DNA from: Chloroflexi bacterium RBG_16_70_13
GTDB taxonomy: Bacteria; Chloroflexota; Limnocylindria; Limnocylindrales; CSP1-4
DNA: 13,512 nt
NCBI GenBank assembly: GCA_001795245.1
Contig: MGOD01000090.1
Location: forward strand, 37,318-50,829
Direction of reading: 5' to 3'
This document shows positions 5,570 to 12,856 of this stretch, one piece after another; within the stretch, counting starts at the first letter, position 1, and the number at the start of each line of letters is the position of its first letter. Position numbers and translations under genes: made by a program. A model generated the notes under the pieces. It made no database searches, was not told the DNA's origin, and worked only from the letters and a program-made list of their open reading frames with translations.

Positions 5570-6043
5570 TCAGCGGGTCACGCGCTTGAGCATCTTGACG
5601 TTCGTCTCGATGTAGCCGGCCTCGAGGTAGAGCCGGCGGGCCCCCGCGTTATCGCCGAAGACGTTGAGCTCGACGCCCACGAGGCCATGATCGCGGGCGA
5701 GCGCCTCGATCTCGGCGAGCGCCTGTCGGGCGTAGCCCATACGGCGGTGAGCCGGGTCGACGGCGATGTCATAGATGAACAGGACTCGCCCGATGGGTCG
5801 GTCCTCCGGCACGAACCAGGCGTAGCCGACGAGCTCGCCCGCGTCGTTGACCATCGACCGGAGTTCGTGGCCCGGTGTGGCCCGGCCGTCCGGGAGGAGC
5901 GCCGCGAAGTCCGCTTCGGAGCGCGCCACTGCGCCCTCGGCCGGCCAGTTCCCGGCCTCGATCTTCTCCTGCGCGTACTCGGCGACGGTCGCCTCGCGCC
6001 AGGCCAGGTACGTGGCCTCGTCCATCGGTTCCAGGCGGATCAT
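5570..6043 (-). CDS. GNAT-family N-acetyltransferase
   Basis: A 157-residue acetyl-CoA-dependent acetyltransferase. GNAT motif A is clear: strand VLFIYDIAVDPAHR, then R-R-M-G-Y-A (residues 100-105, the pyrophosphate-binding loop R/Q-x-x-G-x-A) and helix RQALAEIEALARDHG. Motif B follows as LVGVELNVFGDNAGARRLYLEAGYIETN. The ATG at 6043 (reading leftwards) is preceded by an excellent ribosome site, AGGAGG, with four bases between, which rules out the longer upstream frame. It is the only convincing minus-strand gene here, divergent from the sigma factor and convergent with the broken toxin. The acceptor (amine, antibiotic or protein N-terminus) cannot be predicted. Confidence 0.9.
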   Translation of the reverse strand: MIRLEPMDEATYLAWREATVAEYAQEKIEAGNWPAEGAVARSEADFAALLPDGRATPGHELRSMVNDAGELVGYAWFVPEDRPIGRVLFIYDIAVDPAHRRMGYARQALAEIEALARDHGLVGVELNVFGDNAGARRLYLEAGYIETNVKMLKRVTR

Positions 6044-6170
6044 CGAACCTCCTACGCCCCCTCGCCGGGGTCGCCCGAAGCGGCATGCCGTCCGGCTATC
6101 TTCATGAGCTCGGCGAACTCCGTGGCGGACCAACTGAGACACTTTGACGGTCTGGCCGCATCTGTGGGAC

Positions 6171-6713
6171 ATGGTGGGCAACGCGGCAATGCTCGAGGCC
6201 CGGGACGCGACGATCGCCGCCGCCATCGCCGGCGACGAGATGGCGTTCGCGCGGATCGTCCGCGACCACCACGATGACATGGCGCGGGTGTGCCAGGTCA
6301 TCACGGGCGACCCCGACCTCGCCCAGGAAGCCGCCCAGGCCGCGTGGCCCATCGCGTGGCGACGGCTGCGGACGCTCCGCGACGCGGCGAAGCTCCGGGC
6401 CTGGCTCGTGACAATAGCCGCCAACGAGGCCCGCCAGCTCCTCCGCCGCCAGCGCCGGGACCGAGTCGTCGCCATCGACGCGGTCGAGGTCGTGTCGCGC
6501 GAGCAGGACCCAGGCGGTCGTGTCGACGCGCTTGACCTCATGCACGCCTTCCGGCGCCTCGATGTCGCGGATCGAGAGCTGCTGTCCCTTCGCTACGTGG
6601 CGGGCTTCGACGCGACGGAGATCGGGCTGGCGATCCGGATGACTCCATCGGGCGTGCGGACGAGGCTTTCTCGCCTGATCGCACGCCTGCGACTGGAGGT
6701 CGGCGATGCCTGA
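6171..6713 (+). CDS. ECF-type RNA polymerase sigma factor (module A)
   Basis: A 180-residue ECF sigma factor with region 2 (residues about 22-95, AFARIVRDHHDDMARVCQVI..DLAQEAAQAAWPIAWRRL and LRAWLVTIAANEARQLLRR) and region 4 (residues about 122-176), whose helix-turn-helix is FDATEIGLAIRMTPSGVRTRLSRLIARL. It would direct RNA polymerase to a small regulon. The start is uncertain: ATG 6171 is listed; ATG 6189 (MLEARD) fits the domain edge equally well. A TTG at 6144 opens the longest frame, but it forms TTGACG, which looks like a -35 element, although no good -10 follows. The 3' end overlaps the next gene by eight bases, so sigma and putative anti-sigma are coupled. Confidence 0.88.
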   Translation: MVGNAAMLEARDATIAAAIAGDEMAFARIVRDHHDDMARVCQVITGDPDLAQEAAQAAWPIAWRRLRTLRDAAKLRAWLVTIAANEARQLLRRQRRDRVVAIDAVEVVSREQDPGGRVDALDLMHAFRRLDVADRELLSLRYVAGFDATEIGLAIRMTPSGVRTRLSRLIARLRLEVGDA

Positions 6714-7869
6714 GCGCGAGTTCGAGCTCCGTCTCGCCTCGGTCCTCCGCGAGGATGCCGAGCGCGCAGTTCGCCCCTTCGATGCCGTGGTCCTGGCGGT
6801 CGAAGCGAGACGCGCGCCGCGGCCGGACCGGCTCACGAGGTCGATCCTCCGCACCCTCGCCTACGCGGCGCTGGCAGCTGCCCTCATCGCCGGCGCCGTC
6901 ATCGTCGCTGGAACGCGCCCCAACGACCCTCCGGTCCCGACGCCGACGGTTCGTGTCCCGGTGCTCCTCGGAGCCGACGGGCGGCTGCTGGGCGCCTCGA
7001 CCTGGGCGGCCGACGCCGACCTGACGGCCGAGCTCGGTGTCGCCGGACGCATCCACCTCGTGATCGGCTACGGCGGCGCCACCGCATCGGTTCGCGGTGT
7101 GGACGGCGGGCTCCTCCTTGCCAGCGACGTCGACGGTGGCCCCGAGCCCGGCCAGCTCCGCTTCACCCTTCTCAACGATTCGGCCGGGTGCGCGGCCGAT
7201 GACGTGGGCACGTATCTCGCCACCCGCGCCCAGGACGGGCTCCGGATCGAGCTCGAAGTCATCGACGACGCCTGCGCGGCTCGGTCATCCGCGCTCGCGC
7301 GCACGTGGCATCGGAGCCTGATGCTCGACAGCGCGGGCGGGACCGGCCTCCTCGATCCGTTCGCGCCCGCGATCCGGGTGACTGTGCCGGCAGCGGAGTG
7401 GAGCACGGCAGTGTTCGACGAGGGCCTTGCGCTCGGGAGCGACAACCTCGGCATCGACCTGCTCGTGATGAAGGACCCGCAGGGCGTGACCGAGCCGTGC
7501 GCTGAGCAAGGCGGCGCGCCCGTCGACATCGGCCGCGGCAGCGGAGCGTTCGCGGCATACCTGGACGGTCTGCCGGGAGTCGACGTCGCGACTGAACCGG
7601 CAGTCGTCGCGACCTACCCGGGCCTGCGGCTCACAGCGACATCGACACGCGATCCCGACTGCCCCGCGACGCGGAGCATGGTGGCCTGGCGGACGAGCTC
7701 GGGCCAGTCGATTCACCTGCTGTCCGGCAGCCTGACCGGCGAGGACCTGCTCCTCCTCATCGACGGACCAGGCGGCACGTTCCTCATCGGGATCCCCGAG
7801 GAACCGTCGATCCTCGACTCGCTCGAGTTCGTGACGGAGCTCACCGGGAGCACCGGTCCGGCGCCGTAA
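6706..7869 (+). CDS. Single-pass membrane protein, probable anti-sigma factor of module A
   Basis: A 387-residue protein encoded with an eight-base overlap of the ECF sigma factor, the classic position of its anti-sigma. Layout: a cytoplasmic segment of about 47 residues (REFELRLASVLREDAERAV.., helical), one membrane helix (about 48-69, ILRTLAYAALAAALIAGAVIVAG), a Pro/Thr linker (PPVPTPTVRVP), and about 300 residues outside the membrane, rich in strand-like segments and carrying several Cys that could form disulfides. The zinc anti-sigma motif HxxxCxxC is absent, so the cytoplasmic part must bind sigma in another way if this is an anti-sigma. The outer domain is unusually large and might be the sensor. 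I do not recognise its fold; function is inferred from position and topology. Confidence 0.8.
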   Translation: MPEREFELRLASVLREDAERAVRPFDAVVLAVEARRAPRPDRLTRSILRTLAYAALAAALIAGAVIVAGTRPNDPPVPTPTVRVPVLLGADGRLLGASTWAADADLTAELGVAGRIHLVIGYGGATASVRGVDGGLLLASDVDGGPEPGQLRFTLLNDSAGCAADDVGTYLATRAQDGLRIELEVIDDACAARSSALARTWHRSLMLDSAGGTGLLDPFAPAIRVTVPAAEWSTAVFDEGLALGSDNLGIDLLVMKDPQGVTEPCAEQGGAPVDIGRGSGAFAAYLDGLPGVDVATEPAVVATYPGLRLTATSTRDPDCPATRSMVAWRTSSGQSIHLLSGSLTGEDLLLLIDGPGGTFLIGIPEEPSILDSLEFVTELTGSTGPAP

Positions 7870-7978
7870 GGCGGTCGCGCGCCGCGCGCGCATCCATTCG
7901 GCAGACGGCCGGCTCCGCCGGTCGCAGCAATCCCCTGACGGCGGCCACATCCGCCACATGCAGTCTGGAGGTACCCAG

Positions 7979-8416
7979 ATGTTCGTTCGGGCTGCCCGCG
8001 CGACCCTCGTCGCGCTGGCCATCCTTCCCCTCGGGTCAGGCCTCGCGACCGGAGCCCCGGCGGGCGCCGTCGAGATCACGCTCGACGCCAACTTTGTGAC
8101 CGGCGCCGAGGTGTTCACCGCCTCGGGGGCCTTCTGCGACAGCGGAACGGCCACTACCGACGAGCTCCGCATCGTCGGTGGCGGCAGCGGGCTGTCATTC
8201 CATGTCGTCAAGACCCTCACGTGCGAGGACGGCTCCGGCTCGCTGACGATCGATGTCGACGCCGCCACCCACGCCTGGGCGCCCGGCGACCAGGGCGGCT
8301 GGGCCGTCCGTAGCGGGTCGGGCGAATGGAGCTCGGCCGCCGGCGGCGGCCGGATCGTCGGCATGTACTACGGCGGCGGCGTCGTCGACGAGTACAGCGG
8401 CGTGATCCGCCGCTGA
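7979..8416 (+). CDS. Small secreted protein of unknown function
   Basis: A 145-residue exported protein. The ATG at 7979 has GGAGGT six bases upstream; an ATG 21 bases earlier has no such site. Residues 1-30 are a signal peptide (MFVRAAR basic start, TLVALAILPLGSGLA core, cleavage probably after ATGAPAGA). The mature part of about 115 residues begins VEITLDANF, is Gly-rich and all-strand in look, and has just two Cys (53 and 82), likely one disulfide. GGWAVRSGSGEWSSAAGGGRIVGMYYGG resembles the G-x-G-x-Y/W ... G-G-G pattern of allene-oxide-cyclase/dirigent-like barrels, a weak resemblance only. It sits between two sigma/anti-sigma modules and may be a target of one. Confidence 0.8.
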   Translation: MFVRAARATLVALAILPLGSGLATGAPAGAVEITLDANFVTGAEVFTASGAFCDSGTATTDELRIVGGGSGLSFHVVKTLTCEDGSGSLTIDVDAATHAWAPGDQGGWAVRSGSGEWSSAAGGGRIVGMYYGGGVVDEYSGVIRR

Positions 8417-8471
8417 CCTCGGAGGCCTGAGTGGGCGACAAGCCGATCCTCGGGGCGTCGCCACGATCCGT

Positions 8472-8496
8472 GCCGGGCCCGGTCCCCGGGCCCGGT
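8472..8496 (+). repeat. Very GC-rich hairpin and direct repeat before sigma B
   Basis: CCGGGCCCGG at 8473-8482 pairs with CCGGGCCCGG at 8486-8495 around a TCC loop (10 bp plus a G-T wobble). The same block contains the 12-base direct repeat GGGCCCGGTCCC at 8475-8486 and 8488-8499. It lies 56 bases after the secreted-protein stop. No T-run follows, so it is a possible rho-type or pause structure rather than a canonical terminator. The remainder of the 8417-8667 gap shows no gene I would support. Confidence 0.55.
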
Positions 8497-8667
8497 CCCG
8501 CGCCCGTCGCCGAGATTCGCGCGCGCATCCGTTCGTCCGCGGACCGCCCAGCCGACGGGCGCGGGGCTGGCTCGTTCGGTCGAGATCCCGCTGAACGTTT
8601 CGAGCATGCTGACGGCTCATTGGTAGCGACCCACAGGTGCGCTGCGGGTCGGTGGAGGGATTGCCAG

Positions 8668-9216
8668 GTGCGGGACATCGTCGAGCGGGCGATGCGCGGC
8701 GACCGCGAGGCATTCGGGGTGCTGGTCGTCCAGACCAGCGACCGACTGTTCGCGATCGCGGCGCGGATCCTGCGCGACAGCCATCTCGCGGAGGACGCCC
8801 TGCAGGGCGCTCTCATCGCAGCCTGGCGCCAGCTCCCGGCGCTCCGCGACCCTGACCGGTTCGAAGCCTGGGTCCGGAAGCTCGTCGTCCACGCCTGCTA
8901 CGCCGAGGCCAGGCGTCGCCGGTCGTGGGCGGCCAACGTGCGGATCCTGCCGGTCGACGGGCCGGCGGCTCCGGACGAGCTCATCTCGGTGGCCGACCGC
9001 GACGCGCTCGACCGGGCGTTCCGACGCCTGACCATCGAGCAACGGGCGGTCTTCGTGCTGCATCACCACGTGGGCCTGGCCTTGGTCGAGATCGCCGAGA
9101 CCCTCGGCGTGCCGGCCGGCACGGCCCGTTCGCGACTCCACTACGCGACGCGGGTGCTGCGCGCGGCCATCGAGGCTGACGCGGCCCCGGTCGCTTCCCA
9201 AGGACGGCTGGCATGA
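8668..9216 (+). CDS. ECF-type RNA polymerase sigma factor (module B)
   Basis: A 182-residue ECF sigma factor. Region 2 spans about residues 14-85 (EAFGVLVVQTSDRLFAIAARILRD..AEDALQGALIAAWRQL and FEAWVRKLVVHACYAEARRRR), closer to the usual D/E-A-x-x-Q signature than sigma A. Region 4 spans about 112-168, with the helix-turn-helix ALVEIAETLGVPAGTARSRLHYATRVLR. GTG 8668 is chosen because GGAGGGA (8654-8660) sits seven bases before it; the frame is open back to 8431, but that stretch is Pro/Arg-rich and interrupted by the hairpin. Upstream, GAAC (8593-8596) and CGGC (8613-8616), 16 apart, loosely resemble an ECF-type autoregulated promoter. It overlaps the next gene by ATGA at 9213. Confidence 0.9.
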   Translation: MRDIVERAMRGDREAFGVLVVQTSDRLFAIAARILRDSHLAEDALQGALIAAWRQLPALRDPDRFEAWVRKLVVHACYAEARRRRSWAANVRILPVDGPAAPDELISVADRDALDRAFRRLTIEQRAVFVLHHHVGLALVEIAETLGVPAGTARSRLHYATRVLRAAIEADAAPVASQGRLA

Positions 9217-9941
9217 CGACGACGAACCGCGACTTCGACCGCATCGCCCGAGCGTGGCTCGACCTGATGCCTGACGAGGCGCCGGACCGGGTCATCGACG
9301 CCGTCGTCAAGGCCGCTGAGGCGACGCCGCAGGTGCGGCCTCACTTCGGTCGGGTCACTCGGAGGTTCCGGGACATGCCTCGCTTCGCTCTCGTCGGGGT
9401 CTCAGCGGCAGTGGCCGCTGTCATCGCCGGTCTAGCGCTCCTCAACTTGCGCCCTACCGCGAACTTCGGGACCGCGACGCCAACGGCCGGCGCCTCGCCG
9501 TCGACCATCCCGACGGGCACGTGGACCGCCCCGAAAGACGGCATCAGCTTCTACACGCCCTCGGGCGCCACGTCGGAGTTGCTCGCCATCGTTTCGACGG
9601 GCAACGGCGATCACCTGTTTGTCAGGGAGCAGGGGTTTCCGGTCGATCGCACCGCCTTCCTCTCCTCCATCACGGCGGCGTCCGATTCGGAGGTCCTGCT
9701 TCGGGTCACTTCCGTAGCGCCGCTTGGCGGCCGCGGCTTCGGATCCGGGACCCCGGTGTCCGTCGACGGGGTCGCCTTCGCCGGCTGCAAGCTCGGTGAC
9801 CTCGGCAGGTACCGCTGGGTCCTCGCCGCCGACGGCAATTCCATGACGCTGTTCAGCCTCGGCGACGCGTGCCCATCACGAGAAGTCGTCCTTGCCCGCC
9901 TCTGGACGCGAAACCCGTCGACGCCGACGCCCTCGCCATGA
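9213..9941 (+). CDS. Single-pass membrane protein, probable anti-sigma factor of module B
   Basis: A 242-residue protein overlapping sigma B by four bases. The first 56 residues are a helical cytoplasmic segment (FDRIARAWLDLMPDEAPDRVIDAVVKAAE), of a kind often seen next to ECF sigmas in high-GC Chloroflexota and actinobacteria (from memory). The membrane helix is at about 57-78 (RFALVGVSAAVAAVIAGLALLNL). A Thr/Ser/Pro linker follows, then an outer domain of about 140 residues (TWTAPKDGISFYTPSG...) with two Cys (CKLGD, ACPSR). There is no zinc HxxxCxxC motif. It differs in sequence and size from the module A protein, so the two probably respond to different signals. The assignment rests on position and topology. 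Confidence 0.8.
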   Translation: MTTTNRDFDRIARAWLDLMPDEAPDRVIDAVVKAAEATPQVRPHFGRVTRRFRDMPRFALVGVSAAVAAVIAGLALLNLRPTANFGTATPTAGASPSTIPTGTWTAPKDGISFYTPSGATSELLAIVSTGNGDHLFVREQGFPVDRTAFLSSITAASDSEVLLRVTSVAPLGGRGFGSGTPVSVDGVAFAGCKLGDLGRYRWVLAADGNSMTLFSLGDACPSREVVLARLWTRNPSTPTPSP

Positions 9942-9998
9942 CCTGCTCCTCCGCGCACCGCGCCCGGACCCCGCGAAGACCGAGTTGGAGGCGTCCCA

Positions 9999-10991
9999 AT
10001 GAAGCGATCGATCGTCGTCCTCATCGTGGTGGTCGCGTCGGCGTGCTCGGGTTCGCCGAATCCGGCCCCGATCACGAGCCCCACAGCGCTGCCATCGGGA
10101 ACCACGCCCGAGGCCACGGTCCTCCCGTCCGGCCCTCCCCCCATCGAATCAGCCGGTGCCGAGCGGATCACGATCTCGCCAGCAGCCGACTGGCTGGCGA
10201 TCGCCGAGGGCTTCGTGTGGACGGCGGCAGGGCCTGGCGTCGTCCAGCTCGATCCGCTGACCGGCGACCGACGAGCCTTCACGGAGCTCTTGGGGATCTG
10301 CCTTGCCTTTGACGTCGGCTACGAGAGCCTCTGGGCGGGAGCTTGCGATGAGCCGGCCATCTGGCGGATCGAACCCGCGACCGGAGCTGTGCTCGCTCGC
10401 ATCCCGTTGCCCATCGGCGGCATCCAGGAGGAGGGCTCCGTGGCGGCCGGGGAGCAGGGGGTCTGGCTCATCTCGACGGATCACGAGCTCGTCAAGATCG
10501 ACCCGGTCGAGAATGAGGTCGTGGGCACGTGGCCGCTGCCTATCGGCGCTGCCGCGGTTCGTGCCGGACTCGGATCGCTGTGGGTCACGGTCTCGGGCAC
10601 GAACGAGCTGCTCAAGATTGATCCTGAGAATCCAGCTGTCCAGGCCGCCATCGGCGTCGGGGCGTACCCCCGGTTCCTGACCGTGAGCGATGACGCCGTC
10701 TGGGTCATGAATCAGCACGACGGCTCGGTGACCCGCGTCGCCGCGGACGGCGAGGTCCTTTCCACGATCGAGATCGGGCCGAGGATCGAAGGCGGTGACA
10801 TCGCGTTCGGCGGCGGCTTCGTCTGGGTCCAGCCGGGTGGCCTGCTGCTGATCCAGATCGACCCCGCGACGGATGCCGTGATGGCCGAGTACGGACCGCG
10901 ATCCGGGAGTGGCAGCGTCGCCGCCGACGACGCGGCTGTGTGGGTCTCGGCCCACGATGCCAATGCCATCTGGCGGCTGCCGCTGCGGTGA
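9999..10991 (+). CDS. Lipoprotein with a seven-bladed beta-propeller
   Basis: A 330-residue exported protein. Residues 1-15 are a lipoprotein signal (MKRSIVVLIVVVASA) with Cys16 as the lipidated residue; the -3 residue is Ala rather than the commoner Leu. A disordered Pro/Ser/Thr tether (17-58) follows. Then come seven repeats of about 39 residues, each with a small-aromatic VW/LW strand and an I/L-D-P-x-T/N-G-like turn; the repeat tryptophans are 74, 112, 156, 195, 235, 276 and 315. This is the pattern of YVTN/NHL/virginiamycin-B-lyase-like propellers, with no catalytic residues evident. TTGGAGG lies seven bases before the ATG. It starts 57 bases after the module B anti-sigma, so it may be co-transcribed and could serve as a sensor or ligand-binding partner; that role is inference. 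Confidence 0.85.
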   Translation: MKRSIVVLIVVVASACSGSPNPAPITSPTALPSGTTPEATVLPSGPPPIESAGAERITISPAADWLAIAEGFVWTAAGPGVVQLDPLTGDRRAFTELLGICLAFDVGYESLWAGACDEPAIWRIEPATGAVLARIPLPIGGIQEEGSVAAGEQGVWLISTDHELVKIDPVENEVVGTWPLPIGAAAVRAGLGSLWVTVSGTNELLKIDPENPAVQAAIGVGAYPRFLTVSDDAVWVMNQHDGSVTRVAADGEVLSTIEIGPRIEGGDIAFGGGFVWVQPGGLLLIQIDPATDAVMAEYGPRSGSGSVAADDAAVWVSAHDANAIWRLPLR

Positions 10992-11017
10992 CGTCCGCGT
11001 CGCCGGCGGCCGTTCGA

Positions 11018-11060
11018 TTCGACGCCGAAAGGTCCTTCCGGTAACATTCGAAAAACCCCC
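11018..11060 (+). promoter_or_regulatory. pyrG promoter with an A5C5 start region
   Basis: TTCGAC (11018-11023) and TAACAT (11042-11047) are 18 bases apart. The expected transcription start, about 7 bases past the -10, falls in AAAAACCCCC (11051-11060), a homopolymer pair unusual in this GC-rich DNA. The ribosome site GGAGGA (11061-11066) follows directly and the GTG start is at 11075, giving a leader of only about 20 bases. A run of C at the start of a CTP synthase transcript recalls the nucleotide-sensitive initiation known for enteric and bacillus pyr genes, but no regulation is shown here. Confidence 0.5.
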
Positions 11061-11074
11061 GGAGGACCTGGCCC

Positions 11075-12751
11075 GTGGCGAAGTATGTCTTTGTGACCGG
11101 AGGCGTGACCTCCTCGCTCGGGAAAGGCATCACCGCCGCCAGCATCGGCCGGCTCCTCAAGGCCCGCGGCCTGCGCGTCTCGATCCTCAAGCTGGATCCC
11201 TACATCAACGTGGATCCCGGGACGATGTCGCCGTACCAGCACGGCGAGGTCTTCGTCACCGACGACGGGGCCGAGACGGACCTCGACCTCGGCCACTACG
11301 AGCGGTTCATCGACGAGAACCTGACCCAGCTCAGCAACGTCACGACCGGCCGGATCTACCAGGCGGTCATCGCCAAGGAGCGCCGCGGCGACTACCTCGG
11401 CGGGACGGTCCAGGTCATCCCCCACATCACCAACGAGATCAAGGAGCGGATCGTCCGGGTCGCCAAGGACGGCGATCCGGACGTCGTCATCGTCGAGGTC
11501 GGGGGCACCGTCGGCGACATCGAATCGCTGCCTTTCCTCGAGGCCATCCGCCAGATGCGCAAGGATGTCGGCCGGGCCAACGTCCTGTACGTCCACGTCA
11601 CGCTGCTGCCCGCGCTCGCCGCGACCGGCGAGCTGAAGACGAAACCGACCCAGCACTCGGTCAAGGAGCTGCGCGGCATCGGCATCCAGCCCGACGTCAT
11701 CGTCCTGCGCTCGGACCACGAGGTCCCCGACGAGATCCGCGAGAAGATCGCCCTCTTCACCGATGTCGCCACCGACGCCGTCATCCCGGCCCCGACGGCC
11801 GAGACGATCTACGAGGTCCCGCTCCAGTTCGAGGCTTTCGGCCTTGGCCGGCTGGTGGTCCGCGAGCTCGGACTCGGCGACCCGGACGTGGCGCCGGACC
11901 TCGATGGCTGGCGTGCGCTGGTCGAGCGGATCAAGCGCCCGAAGCCGGTCGTCGAGATCGCCCTCGTGGGCAAGTACATCGAGCTGCCGGACGCGTACCT
12001 CTCGGTGACCGAGGCCCTCAAGCACGCCGCCTGGGCGCACGAGGTGGACGCAAAGGTCCGCTGGGTGGACTCAGAGGCACTCACCCGTGAGAACCTCCAC
12101 GAGCAGCTGGATGGGGCGGCCGGGATCCTCGTCCCGGGCGGCTTCGGTCACCGCGGGATCGAGGGCAAGGTCCTCGCCGCGCACTACGCCCGTGACCACC
12201 GGGTCCCGTACCTGGGACTCTGCCTGGGCCTCCAGTGCGCGGTCATCGAGTTCGCCCGCGACGTGATCGGGACCGCAGACGTCAATTCGACCGAGTTCGA
12301 CATGTTCACCGACAACCCGGTCATCGACTTCATGCCGGACCAGCGCGAGCTCGAGGACAAGGGCGGCACGATGCGCCTCGGGCTCTACCCGGCCAAGCTG
12401 ACGCCCGGCTCCAAGGCTGCGGCGGTCTATGGCCAGGAAGTGATCTACGAGCGACACCGCCACCGGTTCGAGGTGAATAACCGCTACCGCCAGACGCTTG
12501 AGGCGGCGGGGATGCTCCTCTCCGGCCAGTCACCCGATGGCCGGCTGGTCGAGATCGTCGAGCTCAAGGATCACCCCTGGTTCGTCGCCAGCCAGTTCCA
12601 CCCGGAGTTCAAGAGCCGGCCGGAGCGCCCGCACCCGCTCTTCGACGGCTTCGTGGCGGCGTCACTGGCCGTCCGCGACGGCCGGGAGCCGGTCCTCGTG
12701 GCGCGCGCCGGCGACCTGGAACAGCGCGAGGCGGCGACGCAGCCGGGCTGA
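11075..12751 (+). CDS. pyrG: CTP synthase
   Basis: Complete 558-residue CTP synthase (E. coli form 545), which aminates UTP to CTP using ATP and glutamine-derived ammonia, the last step of de novo pyrimidine nucleotide synthesis; cytosolic tetramer. The N-terminal synthase domain (about 1-268) starts KYVFVTGGVTSSLGKG, the P-loop, with Thr12 where Val is usual, then KLDPYINVDPGTMSPYQHGEVFVTDDGAETDLDLGHYERF and VEVGGTVGDIESLPFLEAIRQ. The C-terminal class I glutamine amidotransferase domain has the nucleophile Cys383 in GLCLGLQCAV, the oxyanion-loop LVPGGFGHRG, and His509/Glu511 in SQFHPEFKSRP. All three triad residues are present. GTG 11075 is set by GGAGGA eight bases upstream and by the family N-terminus. 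Confidence 0.98.
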   Translation: MAKYVFVTGGVTSSLGKGITAASIGRLLKARGLRVSILKLDPYINVDPGTMSPYQHGEVFVTDDGAETDLDLGHYERFIDENLTQLSNVTTGRIYQAVIAKERRGDYLGGTVQVIPHITNEIKERIVRVAKDGDPDVVIVEVGGTVGDIESLPFLEAIRQMRKDVGRANVLYVHVTLLPALAATGELKTKPTQHSVKELRGIGIQPDVIVLRSDHEVPDEIREKIALFTDVATDAVIPAPTAETIYEVPLQFEAFGLGRLVVRELGLGDPDVAPDLDGWRALVERIKRPKPVVEIALVGKYIELPDAYLSVTEALKHAAWAHEVDAKVRWVDSEALTRENLHEQLDGAAGILVPGGFGHRGIEGKVLAAHYARDHRVPYLGLCLGLQCAVIEFARDVIGTADVNSTEFDMFTDNPVIDFMPDQRELEDKGGTMRLGLYPAKLTPGSKAAAVYGQEVIYERHRHRFEVNNRYRQTLEAAGMLLSGQSPDGRLVEIVELKDHPWFVASQFHPEFKSRPERPHPLFDGFVAASLAVRDGREPVLVARAGDLEQREAATQPG

Positions 12752-12757
12752 TCAAGA

Positions 12758-12774
12758 TGGCGCAGCGTGCGCCA
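12758..12774 (+). terminator. Short hairpin after pyrG, weak terminator candidate
   Basis: TGGCGCA and TGCGCCA form a 7-bp perfect stem around GCG, starting six bases past the pyrG stop. No T-tract follows, so any terminating effect would be weak or factor-dependent. Confidence 0.35.
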
Positions 12775-12780
12775 AGGCAC

Positions 12781-12812
12781 CGTACCCGGATCGTGACCGT
12801 GACCGGTACGAT
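12781..12812 (+). promoter_or_regulatory. Candidate transaldolase promoter/operator
   Basis: TACGAT at 12807-12812 is a plausible -10, 44 bases before the ATG at 12857; no convincing -35 is seen. It overlaps a 6-bp inverted repeat (CGTACC at 12781-12786, GGTACG at 12805-12810) that surrounds a tandem CGTGAC CGTGAC. The arrangement would let a dimeric regulator cover the promoter, but no binding protein is identified. Confidence 0.35.
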
Positions 12813-12856
12813 GTGTGCCCAGCCCGCCAGCTCGCCCGGCCAGCCAGGAGCCCACC

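Noticed and set aside
6052..6105. 17-residue minus-strand frame with a coding-like end just before the acetyltransferase
   Set aside because: Too short to support, no ribosome site, and its upstream extension dissolves into the sigma gene's antisense.
6144..6170. TTG 6144 as the start of sigma A
   Set aside because: TTG is part of TTGACG, a -35-like hexamer, and the added nine residues lie outside the sigma domain. It is not certain, because the matching -10 is poor.
8431..8667. 79-residue N-terminal extension of sigma B from GTG 8431
   Set aside because: Pro/Arg-rich, spans the strong hairpin, and GTG 8668 has the better ribosome site and the right domain boundary.
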